From JAWLDA01 sp041686855 (lineage in GTDB: Bacteria; Bacillota; Limnochordia; DTU080; RSA5), in assembly GCA_041686855.1 (NCBI GenBank), contig JAWLDA010000010.1, positions 62,001 to 126,000 on the forward strand: a stretch of DNA of 64,000 nucleotides, given 5' to 3'. Positions 1 through 9,107 of the stretch are shown one piece after another (positions within the stretch are counted from its first letter, which is position 1; the number at the start of each line of letters is the position of its first letter). The notes beneath the pieces were generated by a model, which searched no databases, had not been told where the DNA came from, and saw nothing but the letters and a program-made list of their open reading frames with translations. A program made the translations under genes and the position numbers.

Positions 1-245
1 CACTCGGGTCCTCCGTCGTGCGCTGTACCCAATGTCGAATGCTCTCCAATGTGATGGAGGTAGAGCGCTCCACGCCTCGACTTACGTCATGTGTCTGCAT
101 GGTGGCCTTCAGCGCGGCCAAGTCTTTCTTGACTCCCTCCAAGGTTGGAGCCGGTGTGGCCGGGTGGTTGACGCAAAAGGTGAAGAGCGCCACCGCGTCA
201 TCGTTGAGCCCGCGGGCTTGGGCGAGGTGCCCCAAGGCGTAGACG
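1..245 (-). other. Out-of-frame C-terminal continuation of the SARP regulator
   Basis: Read on the minus strand in the frame shifted by one base from the upstream gene, this stretch is open to the window edge and begins VYALGHLAQARGLNDD, a typical TPR helix pair, then continues with soluble helical sequence. The switch point lies around 238-252, where ...NPAT of the regulator meets VYALGHL. This shows a one-base indel, real or from assembly, so the intact protein would exceed 1050 residues and its true end is outside the window. Confidence 0.7.
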
Positions 246-3119
246 AGTCGCAGGGTTAAGGCTGGAGCTTCCAGCTCCAGCGAATTCCTCGAATCCGTAT
301 TGGATGTAGCGCTCTGCGTCAGCCACCTTTCCAAGTCGGGCGTTGGCGAGGCAGAGGTAGTAGCACAAAAAGACGAGCCCCTCGCGATTGCCGATCTCCA
401 GGGCTACCGCCCACGATTCTTGATACATGGCTATGGCCGTCGCGTAGTCCTCACGCATGTACGCGAGGTAACCGATGTTGCCGGTGTTCATAAACGTGAG
501 AATGCGGTGTCCCACCTGGCGGGCCAACCGCAGGCTCTCCTGAAAGAGACGTTCGGCCTCCGTCGCCTCGCCGCGGCTGCCGTATATCGTGCCCAAATTG
601 AGTAACGCTCCGGCCGTCTCGGTCGGGTCGCCCAGTCGCTGGTAGGTTTCCAAACACTCCTTAAAGTGGCGCTCGGCCTCGTCAAACTGCCGCCGTAGTC
701 GACTAAGGATGCCCAGTTTGGAGACGCAGCGGGCCACTTCGTGCGCGTCGCCTATCTCGCGGGCGATGCGTACGCTCTCCTGGAGGTACGGCGCACTCTT
801 CTCGATCTCTCCCACGGTACTCACTGTCGTTCCCAGGGCACACAGAGACTGTGCTTCGAGCCATCGCGCCTTTAAGTGTCTAGCCATCGTCAAGCTCTCT
901 TCCAACAACTCTTGGGACTCGGTGTAACTGGCGAGATGAAAGTGGACCGTACCCAGGCGGCTTAGCAGGGAAGCGAACAAGCGATGCAGAGGGTGGGATG
1001 GATCCTGTGTCGCGGTGGGACATACGCTCTCAGCCGCAAAAGGGCGCAGCGCATCAATGGCGCGGCTGAGCAGGACTTCCAGACTGTACCAATTGTTTCG
1101 CAACTCGTGGTAGCGATAGTAGGCGTCGAGCATCCGTTCCAGGCGGTCAAAGTGATGCTGATCGACATTCCAGTTCCAAGCGGCTCGAAGATTGTCGGAG
1201 TCGGCCTGCAAGCGATCGAGCGTCTCAATCTGTTCCGGTCCGCGCAGCGCCATAGCGCAGTCTGCGACGGACTGCGAAAAATGGAGCGCATGCGCGTCAT
1301 GAGTCTCATTGCGCAGATCGGAATCGAGGTTGAGGCGCTCCTCAGCAAACTGTCGGAGGAGTTCATGCATCACATAACGATCGGAGGGAGCCCGTTGTAA
1401 GAGCGCTTTATCTCTCAGCGACATAAGGGTTGACAATGACGTTTGTGTCACGTGTAGAGCGGAATGGCTAGAGACACCGCCGTGAAACACGGAGAGTTTC
1501 GCAAAGAGTCTCTGCTCGTCTGCAGAGAGCAGTGACCAGGTGTGTTCAAAGATGGCTCTGACGCTGCGATGTTCGGAAGGGGCTTGAGGGGAGAGCGCTT
1601 CCAAGTGGCGCAGATTCTGCTCGATGCCATCGGCAATTTCGCGGCACGACGCCGCTCGTCCCCAGGAGGCCGCCAACTCTATCGCGAGCGGCATTCCCTG
1701 GGCAGCACGGCAAATGCGGGCCACGTCGCTCGCTACCGCTTGGGTTAGGGCGAAGCGGTGGTTCACCCGATGCATCCGGTCGACAAAGAGTTGGGTTGCG
1801 TGAAAGGACTGTAGCGCGCGAACGTCGACGTGTTGCCAGTCTCCGTCGTAGTAGTCTAGCCCCTGCACCTCCACGATAAGCTCGCTTGTAATGTGCAATC
1901 GCTGTCGCGACGCAGCCAGCAACTGCACGTCGGTCTCTTGGACGATATCCTCCAACACGTCAGTCGCTTCGATGGCGTGTTCAGCGTTGTCGATGATCAG
2001 CAAGATCTCCTTGCGCTGGAGGGCGTTGAGGACCTGTTGACGTAAGTCCTGGCGCTCCTGGAGCGGGATTTCGACACTGGCTACAATGGCGGAGAGCATC
2101 TGCTTGGCGGTGGCGTTGCGTCCGACGTCGACGTGGAAGACGCCATCTTTGTACGTGTGTAGCGATTGTCGCGCTACTTCGAGAGCGAGCCGGCTCTTGC
2201 CGATGCCCCCTGGACCAAGGAGGGTGACCACCCGGTTAGACGGTTCGTTTAACTCACGGAGCAACTCGTGGATCTCTTCGGTACGCCCAAAGAAGGGCGT
2301 GGTCGCCTTGGGGAGATTGTGCCAGGTGATTTCGCTCTCTTGCGGCAGCTTTTGTTCATCGATCGAGCGAAAGAGTGCGAGGCTCTCGTCGTCGGGCTCC
2401 AAACCCTGCTCCTTGAGGGTGCGAACGCACTCTTCGTAGACTTCGAGGGCCTGCCGGCGCTCTCCGAGATGATATAGCGCCATCATACGGCCTCTGTGGG
2501 CGCGCTCTTCGATAGGATCAACGTGGATCACACGTAGAAAGCCGCGTGCGGCTCTCTCGTAGGAGCGCAACGCCAGGTGGCTCTGGGCGATGCGCAGTAG
2601 CGCATCGATGTACTGCGCGTGAAAACGCTCCCTGGGAATGAGAGTCCATTCCTCGTACGGGTCCTCAGCGAGGAATTCGCCGCGATACAGCTCTACGGCA
2701 CGTGAGCACTCCCTCAATGCGGCTTCCATGTCGCCGTGCTCGAAGTGATTGCTCCCGGCATTGATGTGGCGTACAAACTCCTCGATGTCGACGAGGCAGC
2801 TCTCGTCGTCCGTGAACATATAGGTGCCTTGGCCGACGCGAAGGATGAAGGACGAAGAATTACCGTGCTCGAGGTTGGGTTCAAGGATGCGGCGCAGCTC
2901 ACTGATGCGTCCGAGAAGGTTGCGGGCGCTCTTAGTTGTGGGCTGCTCGGGATAGATCGCCTCAAGCAATTGCTCCTGCGTGAGCGGTTGACCCCGATGG
3001 GCGAGAAAGTATTTGAGGAGTTGAACGTTTTTTCGGCGGCCCCAGGCATTCGCCTCGATCGTGAGTGCGCCTCGACGAGCTTGAAAGGGACCCAGCATCC
3101 TGAATTGTAGAGAGTGCAT
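198..3119 (-). CDS. SARP-type transcriptional regulator (winged helix-BTAD-NB-ARC-TPR), C-terminus frameshifted
   Basis: Large signalling regulator of the SARP/AfsR-like class. From the N-terminus there is an OmpR-type winged-helix DNA-binding domain (about 1-95), a bacterial transcriptional activation domain (about 100-255), an NB-ARC/AAA ATPase with P-loop GPGGIGKS near residue 301-308 and a Walker B stretch LLIIDNAEH, then C-terminal TPR repeats. The start at 3119 is preceded by GGTGGAG eight bases upstream; an in-frame GTG at 3137 is less likely. The reading frame ends at 198 after an unusual Arg/Pro-rich tail, while the adjacent frame carries on with TPR-like sequence to the window edge, so the last residues are probably a frameshift product. 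It is divergent from the sugar-binding protein at 3351 and may regulate it (inference). Target genes and the signal sensed are unknown. Confidence 0.85.
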   Translation of the reverse strand: MHSLQFRMLGPFQARRGALTIEANAWGRRKNVQLLKYFLAHRGQPLTQEQLLEAIYPEQPTTKSARNLLGRISELRRILEPNLEHGNSSSFILRVGQGTYMFTDDESCLVDIEEFVRHINAGSNHFEHGDMEAALRECSRAVELYRGEFLAEDPYEEWTLIPRERFHAQYIDALLRIAQSHLALRSYERAARGFLRVIHVDPIEERAHRGRMMALYHLGERRQALEVYEECVRTLKEQGLEPDDESLALFRSIDEQKLPQESEITWHNLPKATTPFFGRTEEIHELLRELNEPSNRVVTLLGPGGIGKSRLALEVARQSLHTYKDGVFHVDVGRNATAKQMLSAIVASVEIPLQERQDLRQQVLNALQRKEILLIIDNAEHAIEATDVLEDIVQETDVQLLAASRQRLHITSELIVEVQGLDYYDGDWQHVDVRALQSFHATQLFVDRMHRVNHRFALTQAVASDVARICRAAQGMPLAIELAASWGRAASCREIADGIEQNLRHLEALSPQAPSEHRSVRAIFEHTWSLLSADEQRLFAKLSVFHGGVSSHSALHVTQTSLSTLMSLRDKALLQRAPSDRYVMHELLRQFAEERLNLDSDLRNETHDAHALHFSQSVADCAMALRGPEQIETLDRLQADSDNLRAAWNWNVDQHHFDRLERMLDAYYRYHELRNNWYSLEVLLSRAIDALRPFAAESVCPTATQDPSHPLHRLFASLLSRLGTVHFHLASYTESQELLEESLTMARHLKARWLEAQSLCALGTTVSTVGEIEKSAPYLQESVRIAREIGDAHEVARCVSKLGILSRLRRQFDEAERHFKECLETYQRLGDPTETAGALLNLGTIYGSRGEATEAERLFQESLRLARQVGHRILTFMNTGNIGYLAYMREDYATAIAMYQESWAVALEIGNREGLVFLCYYLCLANARLGKVADAERYIQYGFEEFAGAGSSSLNPATRLRLGAPRPSPRAQR

Positions 3120-3350
3120 TAAGTCTCCACCGACCACCCGTTGTATTTAGGTACGTTCGAGTTTTGCGCGACTGAACACACTTAGGCATTCGTTTGTCCA
3201 TCCCTACTCTCGGCGGACCGAAAGCAAAGATATCGCAATCCCTATAACTCTGGGAATTGCGCAAAGGGTTTGTTGTACCAGTTGCAAAAGAGTATTCCGA
3301 AAAGGGCGCTTATGTTGGCGCAAGTCTATTTTCAACGAGGAGGTTATAGA

Positions 3351-4664
3351 ATGGCCAAGCAAAGGCGGGGCATTTCGATTGTAGTGCTGGCGATAGGTGT
3401 CATGCTCTCGTTGACATGGATCGCGGCCGCAGAATCAGTGACGCTGACGCTCATGTTACGTGGGGGCACGCCCGAACGTGAGGCGTTTGTCGAGGAGACA
3501 ATCGCAGCGTTTGAGGAGCTCCATCCAAACATAAACGTCGAGTGGGAGATAGCCGGGAGCGGCTGGCAGGATCAAGTGGTGGTGCGGCATGCAAGTGGTG
3601 TTGCGCCGGACGTGACGGAGATGTTCTCCACATTTAGTCAGGATTGGGCCGAGGCGGGCATTTTGCTGGACCTGCGCCCGTACATAGAGCGCGACCTGAC
3701 GGCCGAGGACATGGCCGATCTATACCCGCCGATCTGGGATGCGGGGACGCTCTATCATGGGCAACGTCGCGGCATTTATTACGGAGTGCCTCGATACGTC
3801 AACCTCATCGGCGCTTACGCGTACAACGTAAACATGTTGCAACAAGCCGGTCTCGAGCCCGTGGAGGGTGTGGATCAGCGCGGTGAGTGGACGTGGGAGA
3901 CGTTCCGGGAGTACCTGCGCAAGCTGACCATTCGTACCAGCGACGATGAGGTGACTCAATGGGGACTGGGTACCCCGCTGTCGGCCCGCTGGAAGGCGTG
4001 GGTGCACGGGAGTGGCGGTCGCATCTTTAACTACCCCGAAGACCCGTACGAATTTATGCTCGACCAGACCGAAGCCATTCGGGCGTTGGAGTTTTTCCAG
4101 AGCCTGGTGTGGGACGACCGGGTTGTCGTAAACGACGGCAGCACACTCTTTCAACAAGGGGAGGTTGCCTTTTCGGGAGCTGGCCTTGAGCTTTACGCTG
4201 GGCGCTTCCGGACAGTGATCGGTGACACGTTCGAGTGGGACATTGCGCCGAGGGCGATGGGCGAAGGCGGCCGAGGAGTCTACTCCGCCAAGGACCAGTA
4301 CGGCGTCGTGGCGAGCACCAAGCATCCGGATGAGGCGTGGGAACTGGTCAAATTCCTCACCTCCGTCGAAGGCCAACGACTGATGATGCGCACCTCCGGG
4401 CTGATGCCGATTCGCATCTCGCTCCTGCCTGAGTATCTTGAGCTGTTGAGCGATAAGAACGCACACCACTTGGCCGAAGCGGTACAAGAGGCGGTGGCGG
4501 ATCCAACCGCCGTCTTGGTCGACTCACAGCGCACCGGACCACTGATTGCGGAAGCGATTCGCAAGAGTATCATCACTAACGAAGTGTCGGCCGCCGCGGC
4601 AGTGCAAGAGATTGCTCCGGTGATTCGTACTATTATGGCGGAAGCAAAGGCAGCGAGTGAGTAA
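3351..4664 (+). CDS. Extracellular sugar-binding protein of an ABC importer (family 1 type)
   Basis: A 437-residue periplasmic solute-binding protein of the MalE/UgpB superfamily. It has a basic N-terminus (MAKQRR), a hydrophobic core and an Ala-rich cleavage region near residue 27, so it is exported. The mature part begins VTLTLMLRGGTP and has the usual pattern of ligand-cleft motifs (APDVTEMFSTF, a YGVPRYVNL loop, HPDEAWELVKFLTS near the C-terminus). The start at 3351 follows AACGAGGAGG at optimal spacing; an upstream in-frame start at 3270 would add a non-signal leader. No permease or ATPase follows it on this strand; the nearest permeases are convergent (4748-6568) and already have their own binding protein. 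The ligand cannot be read from sequence. The last codons run into a 17-bp tandem repeat. Confidence 0.85.
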   Translation: MAKQRRGISIVVLAIGVMLSLTWIAAAESVTLTLMLRGGTPEREAFVEETIAAFEELHPNINVEWEIAGSGWQDQVVVRHASGVAPDVTEMFSTFSQDWAEAGILLDLRPYIERDLTAEDMADLYPPIWDAGTLYHGQRRGIYYGVPRYVNLIGAYAYNVNMLQQAGLEPVEGVDQRGEWTWETFREYLRKLTIRTSDDEVTQWGLGTPLSARWKAWVHGSGGRIFNYPEDPYEFMLDQTEAIRALEFFQSLVWDDRVVVNDGSTLFQQGEVAFSGAGLELYAGRFRTVIGDTFEWDIAPRAMGEGGRGVYSAKDQYGVVASTKHPDEAWELVKFLTSVEGQRLMMRTSGLMPIRISLLPEYLELLSDKNAHHLAEAVQEAVADPTAVLVDSQRTGPLIAEAIRKSIITNEVSAAAAVQEIAPVIRTIMAEAKAASE

Positions 4665-4704
4665 ATACGGCGAGTGAGTAAATACGGCGAGTGAGTAAAT
4701 ACGG
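4654..4704 (+). repeat. Three perfect tandem copies of a 17-bp unit spanning a stop codon
   Basis: The unit CGAGTGAGTAAATACGG is present three times head to tail (4654-4670, 4671-4687, 4688-4704). The first copy contains the TAA stop of the binding-protein gene, so each later copy carries a dispensable duplicate of the stop. Confidence 0.95.
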
Positions 4705-4716
4705 AGTTCGTTACCA

Positions 4717-4747
4717 GGAGGCTGTCCCGGAGTACGGGGCAGCCTCC
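4717..4747. terminator. Bidirectional terminator between convergent genes
   Basis: A 13-bp stem (GGAGGCTGTCCCG with CGGGGCAGCCTCC, one G-U pair) and a five-base loop GAGTA. It lies between the binding protein (plus) and the permease operon (minus), with its right arm abutting the permease stop codon. Confidence 0.85.
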
Positions 4748-5608
4748 CTACTTTAGGCCGCTGCGAGCGATGCCTGACGTGAACTGACGATGAACGGCAG
4801 CGAAGAGGAGCAGTACGGGCATGACAGTGAAGGTAGCCGCCGCCATTAAAAGGGTGTAGTCCGTCCCCATCTCTTGGGCGAAGTAGGAGACGCCGATTTG
4901 AATGGTGCGCATGGACCAACTGTTGGTAACGACCAGCGGCCAGGTGAAGGCGTTCCAGCTGCCGACGAGTGCGAAGAGGCCAACGGTGGTCAGCGCAGGG
5001 CGGGAGAGCGGTAAGAGGATGCGCCAAAAGAATCCAAAGCGATTGCAGCCGTCAATTCGCGCTGCATCCTCGAGATCGTCCGGGACACCGGCGAAGAACT
5101 GGCGCAGAAGGAAGATGCCGAAGGCGCCCGCCGCCCAGGGGATGACGAGGGCGTAGTACGTGTCCAACCAGTGGAAGCGGTGCAACGTCATGTAATTCGC
5201 GACCAGCGTCACCTCTTCGGGGAGCATCATGGTCGCCAGCAGGAGATAAAAGAGGGCCTCCCGGCCGAAAAAGTGAAGCCTCGCAAAGGCGAAGGCCGCA
5301 GCGGCGGACGTGGCCACTTGGAGTAAGACGGTCGCTGCGGCCACGACCACAGAGTTAAAGAAGTATCGTGCGAACGGCGCCGCCTCCCATGCCCGCGGGT
5401 AGTTCTCCCAGGCGAAACGGGACGGCCAGAGTTCCCCGCTATAGATGTCGGCCGGTAGTTTGAGACTGGTCAGGAGCATCCATAGAAAGGGGAGGCAGAT
5501 GGCCAAAGACGCCACCCCAAGGAGAGCGTGAGGGATCACGCGGATGAGGCGACCGAGGCCACGTAGGGGCGTCTCTCTACGGTGTTGAACTGGGACACGG
5601 TGTGCCAT
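4748..5608 (-). CDS. ABC sugar transporter permease, MalG/UgpE-type
   Basis: A 286-residue inner-membrane permease with six predicted transmembrane segments. The cytoplasmic EAA loop, which docks the ATPase, reads EDAARIDGCNRFGFFWRILL followed by PLSRPA, the standard carbohydrate-uptake-1 family form. The start is supported by AGGAGAGAGG upstream. It is the last gene of a three-gene operon reading 7899 to 4748: binding protein, MalF-type permease, MalG-type permease. The operon has no ATPase gene, which is common for CUT1 systems served by a shared MsmK/UgpC-type ATPase encoded elsewhere. Substrate unknown, probably an oligosaccharide or glycerophosphodiester-like compound. Confidence 0.92.
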   Translation of the reverse strand: MAHRVPVQHRRETPLRGLGRLIRVIPHALLGVASLAICLPFLWMLLTSLKLPADIYSGELWPSRFAWENYPRAWEAAPFARYFFNSVVVAAATVLLQVATSAAAAFAFARLHFFGREALFYLLLATMMLPEEVTLVANYMTLHRFHWLDTYYALVIPWAAGAFGIFLLRQFFAGVPDDLEDAARIDGCNRFGFFWRILLPLSRPALTTVGLFALVGSWNAFTWPLVVTNSWSMRTIQIGVSYFAQEMGTDYTLLMAAATFTVMPVLLLFAAVHRQFTSGIARSGLK

Positions 5609-5647
5609 CGGGCCCTCTCTCCTAAGGTGTATTCGTAAACCCCGTAC

Positions 5648-6568
5648 CTACCGATCGTAGTGAATTCTCCCTTGAAAGAGCCGCCTCTGCAGCAGGGTGA
5701 GAAGGAAAATGATGGCGAAGAGGACGCATGCGATCGCTGCTGCATAACCCATTCTAAACGAGCCGAAGGCTCTGTCGTACAGGTAGTAGACGAGGACCAT
5801 GGTACGCCCAAGGGGTCCGCCTTCGGTCATCACGTATACCTGGGAGAACACCTGAAACGACGAGATCATCGAGACGATCAGGACAAAGTACGTCGTCGGC
5901 GTAAGCAGGGGAAGAATAATGTGACGAAACTCCTTCCACGATGATGCTCCATCGATTCGGGCGGCTTCGCGATACTCCCCTGCGATGTTGCGCAGGCCGG
6001 CGTAGAAGATGACAACGTTGTAGCCAACACTCTTCCAGACGCCGAGGACGATGACGCTAAACATGGCTAGATCCGGGTCTTGCAACCAACGTTGCGGCTC
6101 CAACCCGACGAACCCGATCAGTAGGTTAAAGAGTGCGCCGCTGTCCGGCGAGTACATCCACTTCCAAATGATAGCCGCGGCACTCGTGGCCGTGATCACC
6201 GGGGTGAAGAGGAGGACGCGGTAAAGCGCTGAGCTGCGCTCCCCGCGTAAATCCGCCAAGAGGAGCGCCAGCAAGAGTCCGATTACGATGCTGACGGGGA
6301 CGACGCCGAGAGTGTACACCGTCGTGTTTCGTAGGGCGAGCCAAAAGTACTCGTCCGCCCACAAGCGCTCAAAGTTGGCGAGCCCGATGAAGGTCGGGGC
6401 GCGGCGGATAAGGTTCCAGTTGTGCAGGCTGAGATAGATCGTGTACAAAAACGGCCAGAGTTGAAAGGTGGCCAGCACCGCAAAGGCCGGCAGAATGTAG
6501 AGATACCCTTCTAAATGTGGCAGAACCCGTCTGAGACGGGTCCTGCGCGCCGCACGCCGAGTCGACAT
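5648..6568 (-). CDS. ABC sugar transporter permease, MalF/UgpA-type
   Basis: A 306-residue permease with an N-terminal basic stretch (STRRAARRTRLRR), six predicted membrane helices and an EAA loop REAARIDGASSWKEFRHII followed by LPLLTP. It pairs with the MalG-type permease 39 bp downstream to form the heterodimeric translocation channel for the sugar delivered by the binding protein just upstream (stop at 6595). Family assignment is secure; substrate is not. Confidence 0.92.
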   Translation of the reverse strand: MSTRRAARRTRLRRVLPHLEGYLYILPAFAVLATFQLWPFLYTIYLSLHNWNLIRRAPTFIGLANFERLWADEYFWLALRNTTVYTLGVVPVSIVIGLLLALLLADLRGERSSALYRVLLFTPVITATSAAAIIWKWMYSPDSGALFNLLIGFVGLEPQRWLQDPDLAMFSVIVLGVWKSVGYNVVIFYAGLRNIAGEYREAARIDGASSWKEFRHIILPLLTPTTYFVLIVSMISSFQVFSQVYVMTEGGPLGRTMVLVYYLYDRAFGSFRMGYAAAIACVLFAIIFLLTLLQRRLFQGRIHYDR

Positions 6569-6594
6569 CCACTATTCCCTTTAGACGATCTGCC

Positions 6595-7899
6595 TTAGAG
6601 GTAATCGAGAATCGCTTGCTTGGATTTTTGCACGGCTTCGTCGAGAGCCTGCTGGGGATCGGTGCCCAACAAGAGCACCTTCTCAACAGCCTCCGAGACG
6701 AAGTTGCGCATGTCGTTCCACGCGGGAATGCCGGGATCAAAGACGAGGCGATCGAGGCTCTCGATGCCGGAGGCCTTCTCGTGGGCGGCCTCTTGGAGGT
6801 ACGCCTGCATACTGGGCGTCTCCAACGTGGATTGGCGAACGGGCAAGTAACCTGCCGCTGCGCTCCAACGTGCGTTCACTTCGGGGCTGAGGAGCCATTT
6901 AGTAAACGTCCACGCGGCCCGCTGCTCGGCTTGGGTGGCCTCTCGGAAGATGGCCAAGTCAAGCCCCGCGACCGTAGAAGCGGGGCGGGTGCCGGCGGGA
7001 ACCGGCGCAGTGCCCCAAGGGAATGTGGCCGACTGCCTCACCCATGGGACGGTGCCGTTAGAGTGAATGAACATGGCCGTCCGACCCTTGTTGAATTCGT
7101 CGTCCAAATACCCGTCGTACACGTACGCCGCCTGATCCTCGATCAACGCTTGAATAAATTCGAACGCCCGCACGCCGGCCTCGTCGTTGAAGGCCGGTTG
7201 ACCTTCTTCATCGAGCCACTCGCCGCCGAAGGCCCGGAAGTAAGCGGCAAACGTATCGATGCCCGGCACGACTGCTAAGCCGGGAATCTCCGTCTCGGCT
7301 TTCACCTTACGGGCGGCATCGGCGAGTTCGTCCATCGTCGTTGGCACGCTGATGCCCGCCTTGTCGAGGAGCTCTTGGTTATAGTAGAGGATCTGAACAC
7401 TCTTGTTGAAAGGAAGGGTGTACAACGTGCCGTTCCAACTGTTGGCTTCGATGAAGGCCGGGAAGAAGTCGCTCAGCTCATCGTCGCTGTACCCGATCTC
7501 GGGATCGTTGATGAACTCTTCCATTGGGACGATGGCGTCGCCGTCGATGAATTGAGAGGTCCAGTTGTTAAAGGACCACGCAAGGGTCGGCGGATCGCCG
7601 GCCGCAACTGACGCGAGCAGCTTCTGCATCAAGGTGCCATACCCGCCTTGATGCGCCGATTCGACCAACACCTCATCCTGGGATGCGTTAAACTCGTTGA
7701 CGAGTTGGTCGAGGACTCTCCCATGCTCGCCGCCTGCGCCGTGCCAAAACGTGATCTTGACGGGGGCGGCTCCTGCGGTGCCGGAGAGTAAAACTGAGAG
7801 CAACAGAAAGACGACGAGTGTACAGGCTGCTGCGAACCAGGTTGGTATGGAGTGTGCACCAAGTGATCGAACGTGCAAGGTACGGGACATTAATGACAT
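6595..7899 (-). CDS. Extracellular sugar-binding protein, UgpB-like
   Basis: A 434-residue exported solute-binding protein. It has a Sec signal peptide of about 45 residues with a long hydrophobic core ending TAGAAP. The mature protein opens VKITFWHGAGGEHGRVLDQL, resembling the UgpB branch of family 1, then GDPPTLAWSFNNW and PVRQSTLETP near the C-terminus. The start at 7899 has GGAGGTGGAG just upstream; a second ATG three codons in is also possible. It heads the binding protein-permease-permease operon. The UgpB resemblance hints at glycerol-3-phosphate or a phosphodiester, but binding proteins with this opening also carry sugars. Confidence 0.88.
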   Translation of the reverse strand: MSLMSRTLHVRSLGAHSIPTWFAAACTLVVFLLLSVLLSGTAGAAPVKITFWHGAGGEHGRVLDQLVNEFNASQDEVLVESAHQGGYGTLMQKLLASVAAGDPPTLAWSFNNWTSQFIDGDAIVPMEEFINDPEIGYSDDELSDFFPAFIEANSWNGTLYTLPFNKSVQILYYNQELLDKAGISVPTTMDELADAARKVKAETEIPGLAVVPGIDTFAAYFRAFGGEWLDEEGQPAFNDEAGVRAFEFIQALIEDQAAYVYDGYLDDEFNKGRTAMFIHSNGTVPWVRQSATFPWGTAPVPAGTRPASTVAGLDLAIFREATQAEQRAAWTFTKWLLSPEVNARWSAAAGYLPVRQSTLETPSMQAYLQEAAHEKASGIESLDRLVFDPGIPAWNDMRNFVSEAVEKVLLLGTDPQQALDEAVQKSKQAILDYL

Positions 7900-8057
7900 C
7901 GACGCTCCACCTCCATGGGGATTGACGGGCCGATTGATGGAGGAAAAGTTCCAGAGTGCAGGGCACTTCCCTCTAATATTTCGCAGGAATCGTCGGACGA
8001 AGGCTGAAGCCCGTGGGCAACTTGCACAGGCGTTATTCCTGGCGAAAGGATGAGTCC

Positions 8058-9107
8058 ATGCGGGCGGCAGTGATCATGGAGCCGGGTCGGCTGAGGGTGG
8101 CGGACGATGTACCCGAGCCAACGATAGGCGCATACGAAGCGTTGGTACGAATCGTGTGCTGCGCGACGTGTAACGGCACAGACGACAAGTTGGTGAAGGG
8201 GCAGCTCGGAGCGGGGCGCTACCCGGCTATCTTAGGACATGAGAGTGTAGGGGTCGTTGAGCGTGTCGGCCCAAAGGTGCGCCACCTCGCGCCCGGAGAG
8301 CTCGTCTTGCGGCCCAGCGCCCTTTACCCGGGTGAACAAGCAGGTGTCTACCACTCCGCCTGGGGCGGTTTCGCAGAGTGGGGCAAAGTGACGGACCTCA
8401 AGGCGGCGGTCGAAGACGGACACAGCGAGACTGATTTTAATCGGTACTGTCGGTTTCAGCAGCCGGTTCCAGCGATGGAGCCGGCGGATGCTACGATGCT
8501 CATCACCCTCAAAGAGACAAAGAGTTGGCTCAACCGGGCGGGGGTGAAGGCAGGTAGCGCGCTCCTCGTCATTGGCGACGGGCCCGTGGCGGCTGCTTTT
8601 GTCGGTTTGGCCGCGGCCATGGGCGCTGGCCGCATTGCTGCGCTCGGCCATCGCGAGTCACGGTTGGCGGGTCTCGCGGCGCTGGGGGCAACCCTGACGC
8701 TCAATACGACCGGCTTGGATGAGAGGACGACGGCCCAAAAGCTGGCACAGAGTGGTGCCGACCCCTTCGACGTGATCGTTGACACGGTGGTGCACCCCGA
8801 GCTGTTTGAGCCGCTGCGAGAGCGTGTGGCCCCCAATGCTAGGTTCACTGTGTACGGAACTCCGCAGCCCCGGCTGTCGCGGGAAGCGATCCGACCGTAT
8901 CAACTCACATTCGATGAGGCCGAGACGCACGAAGAGGTGCTCGAACTCGTCCGTACGGGACGGCTGCAACTGGGTGCGTTTTACGGGCCGATCATTCCCC
9001 TGGACGAGATTGACGAAGCGATTCGGATGGTACGGGAACGTGATTCAGATCGCAAGGTGGTCGTCGGCATTGCACCAAAGGTCGAAGTTGGAGGGACGCG
9101 CGCGTGA
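8058..9107 (+). CDS. Zinc-type alcohol/polyol dehydrogenase-like (MDR superfamily)
   Basis: A 349-residue medium-chain dehydrogenase/reductase. The N-terminal GroES-like domain carries the catalytic zinc motifs CATCNGTD and GHESVGVVERVG. A Rossmann NAD(P) fold follows, with LVIGDGPVAAAFVGLAAAMG around residue 175. The four-cysteine structural zinc loop of classical alcohol dehydrogenases is not visible, as in glucose- or galactitol-dehydrogenase-like members. The start at 8058 has GAAAGGATG upstream; the in-frame start at 8013 has no site. It overlaps the SGNH hydrolase by four bases and is divergent from the sugar importer, suggesting oxidation of an imported sugar or polyol (inference). Confidence 0.85.
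   Translation: MRAAVIMEPGRLRVADDVPEPTIGAYEALVRIVCCATCNGTDDKLVKGQLGAGRYPAILGHESVGVVERVGPKVRHLAPGELVLRPSALYPGEQAGVYHSAWGGFAEWGKVTDLKAAVEDGHSETDFNRYCRFQQPVPAMEPADATMLITLKETKSWLNRAGVKAGSALLVIGDGPVAAAFVGLAAAMGAGRIAALGHRESRLAGLAALGATLTLNTTGLDERTTAQKLAQSGADPFDVIVDTVVHPELFEPLRERVAPNARFTVYGTPQPRLSREAIRPYQLTFDEAETHEEVLELVRTGRLQLGAFYGPIIPLDEIDEAIRMVRERDSDRKVVVGIAPKVEVGGTRA

Noticed and set aside
3235..3260. Imperfect inverted repeat GCAATCCC/GGGAATTGC upstream of the first binding protein
   Set aside because: One bulge, short arms and no matching promoter; could be an operator but evidence is too weak to annotate.
3720..4487. 255-codon minus-strand open frame inside the binding-protein gene
   Set aside because: Antisense shadow of a well-supported gene with no ribosome site or recognisable domain.
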